This document shows, one piece after another, positions 30,539 to 39,084 of a stretch of DNA of 64,000 nucleotides; the first letter of the stretch is position 1, and every line of letters starts with the position of its first letter. The notes beneath the pieces are model-generated. The model ran no database searches and was not told the origin of the DNA. It saw only the letters and a program-made list of their open reading frames with translations. Source of the DNA: Holophagaceae bacterium (lineage in GTDB: Bacteria; Acidobacteriota; Holophagae; Holophagales; Holophagaceae); the NCBI GenBank assembly GCA_016710635.1, contig JADJVL010000028.1:1-64000 (forward strand). The letters are read 5' to 3'. Made by a program: the position numbers and the translations under genes.

Positions 30539-31152
30539 CCTTGCCACCGCACGCCGTAGCGGTGCAGGCAGCCGCCGGGTTCCGGAGCCTCGTACGCGAC
30601 GGCGACGCCGCGGGTGCCGGTGCATTCGAGGGCCACCTTCAGCCAGGCGGGCACCGCGTCCCGGAACCAGGCTTCCGGATAGCCCCAGGCCCGGAGGCTG
30701 AGGTCGGCGTCCTGGGGCTCCACGGCCTCCACCGAGGCCAGGCCGCCCGCGTAATAGAACGCGTAGAGCTTGGGAAAGGCGTGGACCAGCAGCCCCGGCG
30801 TGGCGAGCCGCAGCATCCAGCGATGGGCGCCGCCGAGGATCTCCCGGGCCGCGTCCTCGCCACGCTGGGCCATGAAGTCCGCACCGCGCCGGAGGGCCCA
30901 GGCCGCGTGCAGCTCAAGGGCCAGCCCGGAGTCCACCCACTCGAAGTAGCCCACGGGCCCACGGAACCGTTCCCGGCACGCCGGCGAGAGGGACGCCAGC
31001 AAATCCTCCCAGGCCTGGACCCCGCCTTCCCGCAGGACGGCATCCTTCACCTGCCGGGTCATGGGTCCGCGTTCGCGGACGATGCGCAAGCCCGCCGCCA
31101 GGGTCGGCGGGCCGGCCTCGGCCGCAGGTTCCTGGACGGGTTCGGACACCAT
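30535..31152 (-). CDS. Uncharacterised protein co-translated with ATP-grasp gene
   Basis: 205 residues, no signal peptide or membrane helix. It is mostly helical: GLRIVRERGPMTRQVKDAVLREGG, ECRERF-like segment, then HAAWALRRGADFMAQRGEDAAREILGGAHRWMLRLATPG and an aromatic FPKLYAFYYAGG. The C-terminal strands read WLKVALECTGTRGVAVAYEAPEPGG. The layout recalls the myxobacterial TIGR02265/DUF2378-type proteins, but the resemblance is weak and no function follows. The stop overlaps the GTG of the ATP-grasp gene. A clear promoter (31156-31183) points into it, with the start almost at the predicted transcription start. Confidence 0.55.
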   Translation of the reverse strand: MVSEPVQEPAAEAGPPTLAAGLRIVRERGPMTRQVKDAVLREGGVQAWEDLLASLSPACRERFRGPVGYFEWVDSGLALELHAAWALRRGADFMAQRGEDAAREILGGAHRWMLRLATPGLLVHAFPKLYAFYYAGGLASVEAVEPQDADLSLRAWGYPEAWFRDAVPAWLKVALECTGTRGVAVAYEAPEPGGCLHRYGVRWQG

Positions 31153-31155
31153 TCC

Positions 31156-31183
31156 AGACTAGCCCGGGAGGATGGGAAGGCAA
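31156..31183 (-). promoter_or_regulatory. Sigma-70-like promoter for the 205-residue protein / ATP-grasp pair
   Basis: On the minus strand TTGCCT (31183-31178), a 16-bp spacer and TAGTCT (31161-31156) form a good -35/-10 pair. The ATG (31152) starts 3 nt and an in-frame GTG (31149) 6 nt after the -10, with no Shine-Dalgarno, suggesting a leaderless mRNA starting at the GTG. Confidence 0.5.
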
Positions 31184-31286
31184 CGCGCGGAATCCCGGTC
31201 CCATGCGGGGCGGACAGGCGTCCCAGCCCCGTTTCCGTTAGAATTTCCGGCCAGTCCCCCAACCCAAGCCAAGACCGGAGCACTCG

Positions 31287-32180
31287 ATGAGCGAATCCGC
31301 GCCCCGGATCCTCCTGGTGGACGACACGCCCATGAACCTGGCGGCGCTCTCCAGCGCCCTCCGGCCCGAAAGCGACATGATCCAGACGGCGGAGGACGGG
31401 GAGGCCGCCTGGGCGGTCCTGGACGCCGATCCCACCTTCGACCTGGTCCTCCTCGACCTCATGATGCCCCGCCTCGATGGCCTGGGACTCATGCGGCGCA
31501 TGAAGGAGGACCCCCGCTTCCGGCAGGTCCCCGTGATCCTCCAGACCGCGGACGCCGCGCCGGAGCGCATCGCCGAAGGCATCCGGGCGGGGGCCTTCTA
31601 CTACCTCACCAAGCCCCTGAACCTGCAGGTGCTGCGCAGCGTCGTGCGGGCGGCCCTGGAAAGCCGGCAGGAGGCCTTGCGCACCGCGCGGGAGGTGGAT
31701 CAGGTCGCCCACGCCGCGGGCCTCCTGAAGCGCGCCGAGTTCCACTACCGCACCCATGAGGAGGCCCGGGCCCTGGCGGCCCTGCTCGTGCGGGTTTACC
31801 CGGATCCGGAACGGGTGGCGGTGGGGGTCTGGGAGCTCCTCGTGAACGCCGTCGAGCATGGCAACCTGGAGATCACCTACGCCGAGAAGACGCGCTACAT
31901 GCAGGAGCGGCGCATGCTGGCGGAGGTGGCCGAGCGCCTGCAGCGGCCCGAGTTCCAGGACCGGACGGCGGTGGCCGTGCTGGAACAGGATGCCGAGGGG
32001 CTCACCCTGACGGTGGAGGATGAAGGACCGGGCTTCGACTGGAGGCCCTTCCTCGAACTCGCGCCGGCCCGGGCCTTCCACACCCATGGCCGGGGCATCG
32101 CCATGGCCAAGGCCCTCAGCTTCGACGAGATCGCCTACGAAGGCCGCGGCAACCGGGTCATCGCCCGCGTCCGGACCTGA
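31287..32180 (+). CDS. Response regulator with anti-sigma-type HATPase output (REC-HATPase)
   Basis: 297 residues; GGAG lies 7 nt before the ATG. The REC domain (about 6-125) has LLVDDTPMN, LVLLDLMMPR and LTKPLN. After a helical linker (ALESRQEALRTAREV) comes a GHKL ATPase domain of the RsbW/SpoIIAB type: VGVWELLVNAVEHGNLEI (N box), VEDEGPGFDW (G1 box) and HGRGIAMAKAL (G2 box). There is no HisKA. Such proteins use phosphorylation to control a serine kinase or anti-sigma activity in partner-switching networks. No STAS antagonist or sigma factor is adjacent. It converges on the second hybrid kinase with 45 bp between stops. Confidence 0.88.
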   Translation: MSESAPRILLVDDTPMNLAALSSALRPESDMIQTAEDGEAAWAVLDADPTFDLVLLDLMMPRLDGLGLMRRMKEDPRFRQVPVILQTADAAPERIAEGIRAGAFYYLTKPLNLQVLRSVVRAALESRQEALRTAREVDQVAHAAGLLKRAEFHYRTHEEARALAALLVRVYPDPERVAVGVWELLVNAVEHGNLEITYAEKTRYMQERRMLAEVAERLQRPEFQDRTAVAVLEQDAEGLTLTVEDEGPGFDWRPFLELAPARAFHTHGRGIAMAKALSFDEIAYEGRGNRVIARVRT

Positions 32181-32225
32181 GCCCTCCGTCGGCGGCCGCA
32201 GCCCCGCAGGTACGGAAGAAGCCCC

Positions 32226-34852
32226 TCAAGCGCCGAAGTGGAACTCGAGGCCCGCCACCACGCGGTCGAACTCGGCCTGGGCCTGCGCCACCAGGAGCTC
32301 GGCGTCCTTGAAGCGCCCTGCGGCGGCGGCGTCTTCCAGATCCCCGCAGAGCCTCGACAGGGTCTTGGCGTACACATAGGAGGACATGCCATTCAAGGCG
32401 TGGGCGGCCTGCCGGAGGGGCTCCACCTCCCGATCGGCGAAGCCCTGGTGGATGTCCCCCATCCGGGCGGGCGCATGCTGGAGGAATAGCCTGACCACCT
32501 CGCCCGCGCCTTGTCCCAGACGGCCCGGGGCGCTCTTGTCGTAGGGTTCCGCCGGGGCCGGCGGTCCGCCCTCCAGGAAGGGCCGGAGGGCCCGGAGCAG
32601 GTCCGGCTTCTCGATGGGCTTGGTGAGCAGTCCGTCCATTCCGGAAGCCCGGGCACGGTCTTCCTCGCCTTCCATGGCGTGGGCCGTGAGCGCCAGGATC
32701 GGCGTGCGGCGCAGGCCCTGCTCCATGGTCCGGATGGCGATGGTGGCGCTGTAGCCGTCCAGCTCCGGCATCTGGGCGTCCATCAGGATCAGGTCGAAGC
32801 GGGCTTCGAGGCTGCGTTCGATGGCCTCCTTCCCATCCTCCGCGAGGACCACCTCGGCTCCCAGGGAGGCCAGCATGTGCATGGCGACCCGCTGGTTGAG
32901 CTCATTGTCCTCCGCCAGCAGCACGCGCTTGCCTTCCAGGGGCCTGGCCACGGACGGGGCCTCGTCGCCCTCGTCGCTGCCCATCCACAGCACCTGCCGG
33001 CCTGCCAGCACCGCGTCGCGGACCGGCTCGAGGGCCTCCCGCAGGGCCCAGTCGTAGATGGGCTTCCGCAGGACGCCCTCGGCGCCAAGGGCCCGCCAGT
33101 CCACGGCCTCCAGGCCTCCGTGCATGGGCACCAGGACAAGCATGGCCCGCACCTCCTGGGCCAGCGCGGCGGCGTCCACCGGATCGACGGCGAGGCTCGC
33201 GTCCAGCAGCGCCACGAGGTAGGGCCGGCCCTCCCCCCGGGCCGCTTCCAGGAGGGCGACCGCCTCCGCCACCGAGGGGCACACCGCGCAGGGCGCCTTC
33301 CATGCTTCGAGCACCTCCGCCAGCGCCTTGCCGGCGATCTCCCGGGGCGTCACCACGAGGGCGGGGAAGTCCGGCCAGTCCGGCGCTGGAGCCGGCGGCG
33401 GGGCCTGGGGATCCACCGTCAGCTCCAGGGTGAACCAGAACCAGGAGCCGATGCCCACCCGGCTCTGCAGGCCGATCCGTCCGCCCATGAGTTCCACGAG
33501 CTTGCGGGAGATCGCGAGGCCGAGGCCCGTCCCGCCATAGCGCCGGGTGATGCCGCTGTCCGCCTGGCTGAAGCGCTCGAAGAGGCGCGCCTGCTTGTCT
33601 TCGCTGATGCCGATCCCCGTGTCCTCGATGTTGAGCTGGATCTCGCGGATCTCGCCGGAGGCGCGCATGCACTCCACCGCCACGAGGACATGGCCCCGCT
33701 CCGTGAACTTCAGGGCGTTGCCGAGGAGGTTGAGCACCACCTGGCGGATGCGGTCGGGGTCGCCCATGAAGCGCCGGGACATGCCGGGCTGGAGGCGCAG
33801 CACGAGGTCGATGCCCTTCTCTTCGGCTTGTGGGCTCAGGAGGTCGAGGATCTCCTCGAGGATTTCCGAAAGGTCGAAGGAGACCCGGTGCAGCCGCAGC
33901 CCCCCTTCCTCAAGGCGGGAGAAGTCCAGCAGGTCATTGATGATGGCCAGCAGGGCGCGGCTGGCGCCCTGGATGGTGCGGGCGGATTCCCGCTGGGACT
34001 GGGCGAGGTTCGACTCGAGCAGGATGCCCGCCATGCCGAGGATGGCGTTGAGGGGCGTGCGCAGCTCGTGGCTCATGGTGGCGAGGAACTCGCTCTTCGC
34101 TTCGTCCGCCGCCTGGGCGGTGCGCACGGCCTGGCGCAAGGCTTCGGTCTGCTCGCGCACGGCCCGGGCGAGGTCCCTGTTGCGGCGCAGCAGGGCCCCG
34201 GTCCGCCAGCGGTACAGCCCATAGGCCCCGGCGGCGAGGCCTCCCGCCCACAGGGCGTAGGCCCAGCCCGTGCGCCACCAGGGCGGGCGGATGCTGAACC
34301 AGACCTGCGCGGACTCCCCCCACGCGAGGGGCGCCGGGCCGCGCTGGCGGCTGGCCCGGAAGTCCAGGCGGTAGGTGCCCGGCGGCAGCTTCGCATAAGT
34401 CACCCTTCCCCCCGGGGCCTCCCGCCAGGCTTCATCGAAGCCGATCAGCCGGGACTGGAAGGCCAGCGCATGGGCCCGGGAGAAGGAGAGGGCTGTGGCT
34501 TCCGCTTCGAGGGTGTTCGGGCCCGGCGGCAAGCGGAGCAGGACGCCTGCCTCCGCCCGCCTCGGCGTGCCGTTGAAGGACAGGCCCGCCACGATGGCCC
34601 GCGGCGCGGCCAGCAGCGGCCCGGCGGCCCCACCCGCGAATCGGGCGAGGCCACCGGCGGTGGCCACCCAGACCTCCCCCGATGCGTCCGCCAGCAGCGC
34701 GGACGGCGCGCAGGCATCCCCGGGCAGGCCATCCTTCCGGGTAAAGGTTTCCAGTCCGCGTTCCTCGAGACGGTAGAGGCCCTGGTCCGTCCCGATCCAG
34801 AGCAGACCCCCAGGGCCTTCCGCTATGGACCTCGGCGGGGGCGCCCACGCCC
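32226..34852 (-). CDS. Hybrid sensor kinase, C-terminal part (frameshifted from the gene at 34432-36495)
   Basis: This frame is entered by a one-base shift near 34836-34846; the open frame runs on to 34985 but the extra part is non-homologous. It encodes the last propeller blade (EGPGGLLWIGTDQGLYRLEE), a Y_Y_Y domain (RVTYAKLPPGTYRLDFRA), a membrane helix (WAYALWAGGLAAGAYGLY), HisKA with FLATMSHELRTPLNAI, HATPase with NIEDTGIGIS and GGTGLGLAIS, a degraded REC-like segment (PALVVTPREIAG), a full REC (LLAEDNELNQ, LILMDAQMPELDG, TKPIEKPD) and an HPt with AAHALNGMSSYVYA. The phosphorelay modules look intact. Taken with the N-terminal part this is one ~1,420-residue kinase, so either the sequence has an error, the gene is mutated, or the ribosome slips. 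Confidence 0.8.
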
Positions 34853-36495
34853 TCCACCCGGTCCATGACCCGCATGACCCCTTCCCGGAGCCTGAGCCTG
34901 AGCAACGACCCGTCTCCGAATCCAGCCCAGAGATCATCCCCTTCGCCCTGGGCCAGACACAGGGGCGGCTGGTCGGGGAGTCCATTCTGGGTTCCGAAGC
35001 GGCGCCAGCCTCCCGCCTCCCGGCACAGCAGTCCGCCGCTGCCCGCCGCCCAGAGGCGCCCGCGCCGGTCGCGGGTCAAGGCCGGGAAGGACTCCCCCCG
35101 GACCGGTTCCGGCAGCGCTGCCGCCTCCAGCTCCAGCCCCGCGGGTCCGTGCCGGCCCAGGAACAGGCCCTGTCCCGCCGTTCCGACCCAGAGGCGCCCC
35201 TCCTCATCCTCCGCCATGGACAGGATGGCCCGCGTGCCCCCCGGGAGCCCCGCCAGCGGCCACAGCAGCAGGCCCGGGCGCCCGCCTTCCAGCACCGCGA
35301 CCTCCCGCGCCGGAACGCCCGCGGCGTAGATCCGGCCACGCCGTCCCTCCACGAAGGTAAGCACCCGGAGACCCTCGGTGCCCTTCTGGGCGGACCAGCC
35401 GATGGAGGAGGCGATGGCAACGCCCCGGTCCGTGCCCGCGTAGAGGCGTCCAGAGGCGTCCCGGAGCAGGGCGCGGGCGGCGGTGGCCGGAAGGCCCTGC
35501 GCCCTTCCATAGGCCTGCCAGAGCCCTCGCCCGAGCACCCTGTGCAAGCCCTCCCCCGCGAGCCAGAGGGTTCCCTCCCGGTCCACGAAGGTCAGGGTGC
35601 ACGGCGGCACGGAGGGACCGAGCTCCAGGCGCGGCGCCCAGATGCGTTCGCCTTCGAGCACCACCGGGCCCGTGGGCGTCGGGACCCAGAGCCGCCCCGA
35701 CCGGTCCCGCTGCAGCGTCCCCGCCCCCGCCGCGCCAAGGGGGAGCCGCCGGGACAGGTCTTCCCACGCCCCTTCCCGGCTCCTGCGCCAGAGGGCAGCC
35801 CGCGTCCTCAGCAGCAAACGGCCAGAGGCATCCTCCGCGAGGCTCTCGATGGGCTCGCCCGCCGGCAGCCCGCGGGGGCGCTCCACTGCCTGGTCCCGCA
35901 TATGCCCATCGCGCCAGGCGAGGCTTCGGATCGCACCCGTGGCGTCCAGGCTCCAGACGCCGGCCGCCGACGGGACCAGGAGGGAAGGGCCGGGGCCCGT
36001 CCAGTCCTGCATCCGCTCGGGAGCCTGCCCGGGAAGAAGCCGGTGAAGCCCCTCGTCCGAACTGGCCCAAAGTGTCCCATCCGGCTGGACGCAGAGGGCC
36101 CGCAGCGGCCTGCCCAATCCCTTGACCGGCGCGAAACGGCCCCCCGCCATTCGGAAGAGGCCCGCGGAGGTGCCGACCAGGATGGCCCCGCCATCGCTCG
36201 CGAGGACCCGGACCCGGGTTCCTTCCAGCCCCTCGGCGCTACCGTAACCGCGGAAGCGCCGGCCTTCGAAGCGATACAGGCCGCCTTCCGTGGCGAACCA
36301 GAGGAACCCTTCGGGGTCTTCGGCGATGGCCTCCACATTGGGATTCCCCAACCCCTCCTCGGGGCCGTAGCTCTGGACCGCCAGGGCTCCGGCGCCCTGC
36401 GCGCGCAGGGGTGGATGGCCCAGCAGGACCAGGGCGGCGAGGACGCGGAAGGCTGTTCGCAAGATGCGGATCAAGAAGGGAATGGTGGGGAGCAA
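34432..36495 (-). CDS. Hybrid sensor kinase, N-terminal propeller part (frameshifted)
   Basis: The open frame is 687 residues, but homology stops at DRVEGVGA near 34846; the remaining ~130 residues are out of frame. The start is TTG at 36495 (GAGG close upstream); further TTGs at 36474 and 36462 are possible. A signal peptide (AFRVLAALVLLGHPPLRAQ) is followed by many Reg_prop blades of the type GFLWFATEGGLYRFEG, GTLWASSDEGLHRL, GRLYAGTDRGVAIA and GRLWVGTAGQGLFLG. These build a periplasmic double propeller sensor. It continues into the kinase part at 32226-34852. It diverges from the LytTR regulator, the likely partner output. Confidence 0.75.
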   Translation of the reverse strand: MLPTIPFLIRILRTAFRVLAALVLLGHPPLRAQGAGALAVQSYGPEEGLGNPNVEAIAEDPEGFLWFATEGGLYRFEGRRFRGYGSAEGLEGTRVRVLASDGGAILVGTSAGLFRMAGGRFAPVKGLGRPLRALCVQPDGTLWASSDEGLHRLLPGQAPERMQDWTGPGPSLLVPSAAGVWSLDATGAIRSLAWRDGHMRDQAVERPRGLPAGEPIESLAEDASGRLLLRTRAALWRRSREGAWEDLSRRLPLGAAGAGTLQRDRSGRLWVPTPTGPVVLEGERIWAPRLELGPSVPPCTLTFVDREGTLWLAGEGLHRVLGRGLWQAYGRAQGLPATAARALLRDASGRLYAGTDRGVAIASSIGWSAQKGTEGLRVLTFVEGRRGRIYAAGVPAREVAVLEGGRPGLLLWPLAGLPGGTRAILSMAEDEEGRLWVGTAGQGLFLGRHGPAGLELEAAALPEPVRGESFPALTRDRRGRLWAAGSGGLLCREAGGWRRFGTQNGLPDQPPLCLAQGEGDDLWAGFGDGSLLRLRLREGVMRVMDRVEGVGAPAEVHSGRPWGSALDRDGPGPLPSRGTRTGNLYPEGWPARGCLRAVRAAGGRIGGGLGGHRRWPRPIRGWGRRAAAGRAAGHRGGPVLQRHAEAGGGRRPAPLAAGPEHPRSGSHSPLLLPGPCAGLPVPADRLR

Positions 36496-36526
36496 GGCCC
36501 TCGCTTACCATGCCAGAGGAACGCCC

Positions 36527-37285
36527 ATGACGCTTCGTGCCGCAATCGCTGATGATGAACCCGTCGCCCTCCACCGGCTGCGGACCCTTCTGTCGGAGGC
36601 CGGCTGGGACGTGGATGCCTTCGAGGACGGCAAGCTGCTTCTGAACCATCTCCGCGAACACCCTGCGGACGCGCTGTTCCTGGACATCCAGATGCCGGGC
36701 CTCTCCGGCCTCGAAGTCCTGGGCGAGCTGCCGGATCCACCGCCGCCGGTGATCTTCGTGACGGCCCGCTCGGAGTATGCCCTCGCCGCCTTCGAACACG
36801 CCGCCGTGGACTACCTCCTGAAGCCCGTGACCGCCGACCGGCTGAACAAGACCCTGGCCCGGATCGCCGGCAACCAGGTTCCCCGCCGTTCCGTCAGCGA
36901 GCTCCGGGCGGCCCTCCCGGCGCCGGGCCCCGCGGCGCATGCCACGCCGGGCCAGCCCTTGCGTTTCCCGGTCCGGGCGGGCGAAGGAAAGCTGCTGCTG
37001 GAGTTGCGCCGGGTCAGCCATTTCGAGGTGGTGGACCAGGTGGTCTGGGCCCACGCGGGCAAGCAGAAGTACCGGACCTCCTGGGTGTCCCTGGCGGAGG
37101 TCGAAGCGGCCTTCCCCGCCACGGGCCTGCTCCGCATCCAACGGCATCTGCTGGTCCGCCCGGAGGCCGTGCTCGGCGTGCGGTCCCTCAATTCCGGCCG
37201 CCGGGCCGTCCTGGTGCAGGATGGCGTCGAGCTCGAGGCCAGCCGCAGCGCCGCCCACGCCCTGAAGGAACGCCTGGGCATCTGA
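36527..37285 (+). CDS. LytTR-family response regulator
   Basis: 252 residues from ATG 36527 with GAGG seven bases upstream; the frame is open from 36464 but homology starts at MTLRAAIADDEP. The REC domain (1-115) carries the acidic pair in IADDEP, phospho-acceptor in ALFLDIQMPG, TARSEYALAAFEHAAVDYLLKPV. A LytTR DNA-binding domain (about 150-250) follows: RVSHFEVVDQVVWAHAGKQKYRTS, LLRIQRHLLV and NSGRRAVLVQDG. It would activate target promoters upon phosphorylation. It is divergent from the frameshifted hybrid kinase. Confidence 0.92.
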   Translation: MTLRAAIADDEPVALHRLRTLLSEAGWDVDAFEDGKLLLNHLREHPADALFLDIQMPGLSGLEVLGELPDPPPPVIFVTARSEYALAAFEHAAVDYLLKPVTADRLNKTLARIAGNQVPRRSVSELRAALPAPGPAAHATPGQPLRFPVRAGEGKLLLELRRVSHFEVVDQVVWAHAGKQKYRTSWVSLAEVEAAFPATGLLRIQRHLLVRPEAVLGVRSLNSGRRAVLVQDGVELEASRSAAHALKERLGI

Positions 37286-37497
37286 GATAGCGCCAACGGT
37301 GACGGTTCAGGGCCATTCCCGGGCTTGGCTGCCGCCCTGCGTCCCTTGGCCTTCAGCCCCTTGGAGCCGCGCCTTCCGGTTGATCCAGGCCAACCTTCCG
37401 CTGGTCCAGCCGGATGGCCCTTCCACGGGTCCAAAGGCCGCGGAGAGGGCCCACAGGCCCCGGGATTGCACCTCCGGGTCCCCCCTTGGGAGAAGCC

Positions 37498-38809
37498 ATG
37501 TCCGCGCTGAACCGAATGTCGCATTGGATGCTGCCCCTGGCGGCCCTGGGTCTGCTGTCCTGCGGCGGGGGCGGTGGGGGCAACCCTGGCGGCGGGTCCG
37601 GAGCCGCGCCGCCGGTCGCCGTGGTTCTCCTGCGCCCGCCTCCGCGGACCTGGAATCCGGCGACACCCTCGGCTTCGCCGCTTCCGTCGCCAACGCCGCC
37701 AACACCGCCGTCACCTGGCAGGTCATGGAAGGCGGCGGCGGCTCCGTCAGCCCCTCCGGCCTCTACACCGCTCCCGACGCCGATGGCACCTTTTCCACGT
37801 CTGGCTGCCGCGGTCGCTGATCCCAGGGCCACCGCCGACGCTGCGACCCTCCGGCGTCCGCCGCAAAGTCACTGTCACCGTCTCTCCTGCCACCGCCTCC
37901 TCGCCCCCTGCCGCCACCTGCGTTTTCTTCGCTGCCGCTGTCGCCAACGCCGCTGACACTTCCGTCACCTGAAGTCTGCCACCGGCGGCGCCATCACCGC
38001 CGCCGGCCTTTACACTGCCCCCCGCTGCGCCTGCGGCACCTTCACCGTCCGCGCCACGTCGCCGACACCCGCCGCTTCGGCGGAAGCCACCGTCACCGTC
38101 ACCGCCGCCTCCCCAGCCCCCGGCCATCGCGAGCTTCACCGCCACCCCGGCCACCCTCAACCCCGGCCAGTCCAGCACCCTCGCCTGGACCACCACCGGC
38201 GCCACCAGTCTTGCCATCAACCAGGGCCTCGGCTCCGTCACCGGCACCACCACCCGCGTCGTCTCGCCGGCCGCCACCACCACCTACACCCTCACCGCCA
38301 CCAACGCCGCCGGCTCCACCACCGCCGCCGTCACCGTCTCCGTCACCCAGCTCCCCGCCATCACCGCCTTCACCGCCACCCCGGCCACCCTCAACCCCGG
38401 CCAGTCCAGCACCCTCGCCTGGACCACCACCGGCGCCACCAGCCTTGCCCTCAACCAGGGCCTCGGCGCCGTCACCGGCACCACCACCCGCGTCGTCACC
38501 CCCGCCGTCACCACCACCTACACCCTCACCGCCACCAACGCCGCCGGCTCCACCACCGCCTCCGCCACCGTCACCGTCCTCGCCCTGCCGGCCATCACCG
38601 CCTTCACCGCCTCCCCCGTCTCCATCACCGAAGGGGAGACCAGCCTGCTGGCCTGGTCCGTCTCCGGGGCCACCAGCCTCTCCATCAACCAGGGCGTCGG
38701 GGACGTCACCGGTTCCACCGCCCGCAACGTCTCCCCCACCATCACCACCACCTACACCCTCACCGCCACCAACGCCGCCGGCCCCGCCACCGCCACCGTC
38801 ACCCTCATC
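37498..38809 (+). pseudogene. Broken N-terminal region of the first Ig-repeat lipoprotein
   Basis: From ATG 37498 (GGGAG just upstream) the sequence encodes the same lipoprotein signal as the gene at 43639: MLPLAALGLLSCGGGGGG, with lipobox Cys. Compared with that intact paralogue, this copy has about nine indels between roughly 37650 and 38110 (net +13 nt), including an extra GC near 37652. The starting frame ends at 37956, and the frame that later resumes has a TGA at 37970-37972. From about 38123 the match is again nearly perfect and continues in one open frame to 43405. The damage is confined to ~460 bp encoding two Big_2-like Ig domains. It may be real decay or a poor consensus in GC-rich repeats. 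Confidence 0.75.
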
Positions 38810-39084
38810 GTGAGCCCCGCCCCGCCCCAGCCGCCGGTCATCACGGCCTTCACCGCCGCCCCGGCCTCCCTCAACCCCGGCCAGAGCAGCACCCTCGCCT
38901 GGTCCGTTTCCGGCGCCACCAGTCTTGCCCTCGACCAGGGCCTCGGCGACGCCACTGGCACCACCAGCCGCGTCGTCACCCCCGCCGCCACCACCACCTA
39001 CACCCTCACCGCCACCAACGCCGCCGGCCCCGCCACCACCACCGTCACCGTCACCGTCCTCGCCGCACCGCCTCCCCCGCCGCC
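38123..39084 (+). repeat. Tandem ~234-bp repeats encoding Ig-like domains (copy 1)
   Basis: Four tandem units of about 234-250 bp start near 38123, 38353, 38587 and 38833. Each encodes an Ig-like domain ending YTLTATNAAG, joined by short Pro/Ala linkers. DNA identity between units, and with the set at 44251-45432, is very high, favouring recombination or gene conversion. A fifth isolated unit lies at about 41038-41280. Confidence 0.85.

Noticed and set aside
38123..39084. Possible CRISPR or satellite array because of strong regular repeats
   Set aside because: The units are ~234 bp, in frame, and encode Ig-like domains; there are no short repeats with unique spacers.
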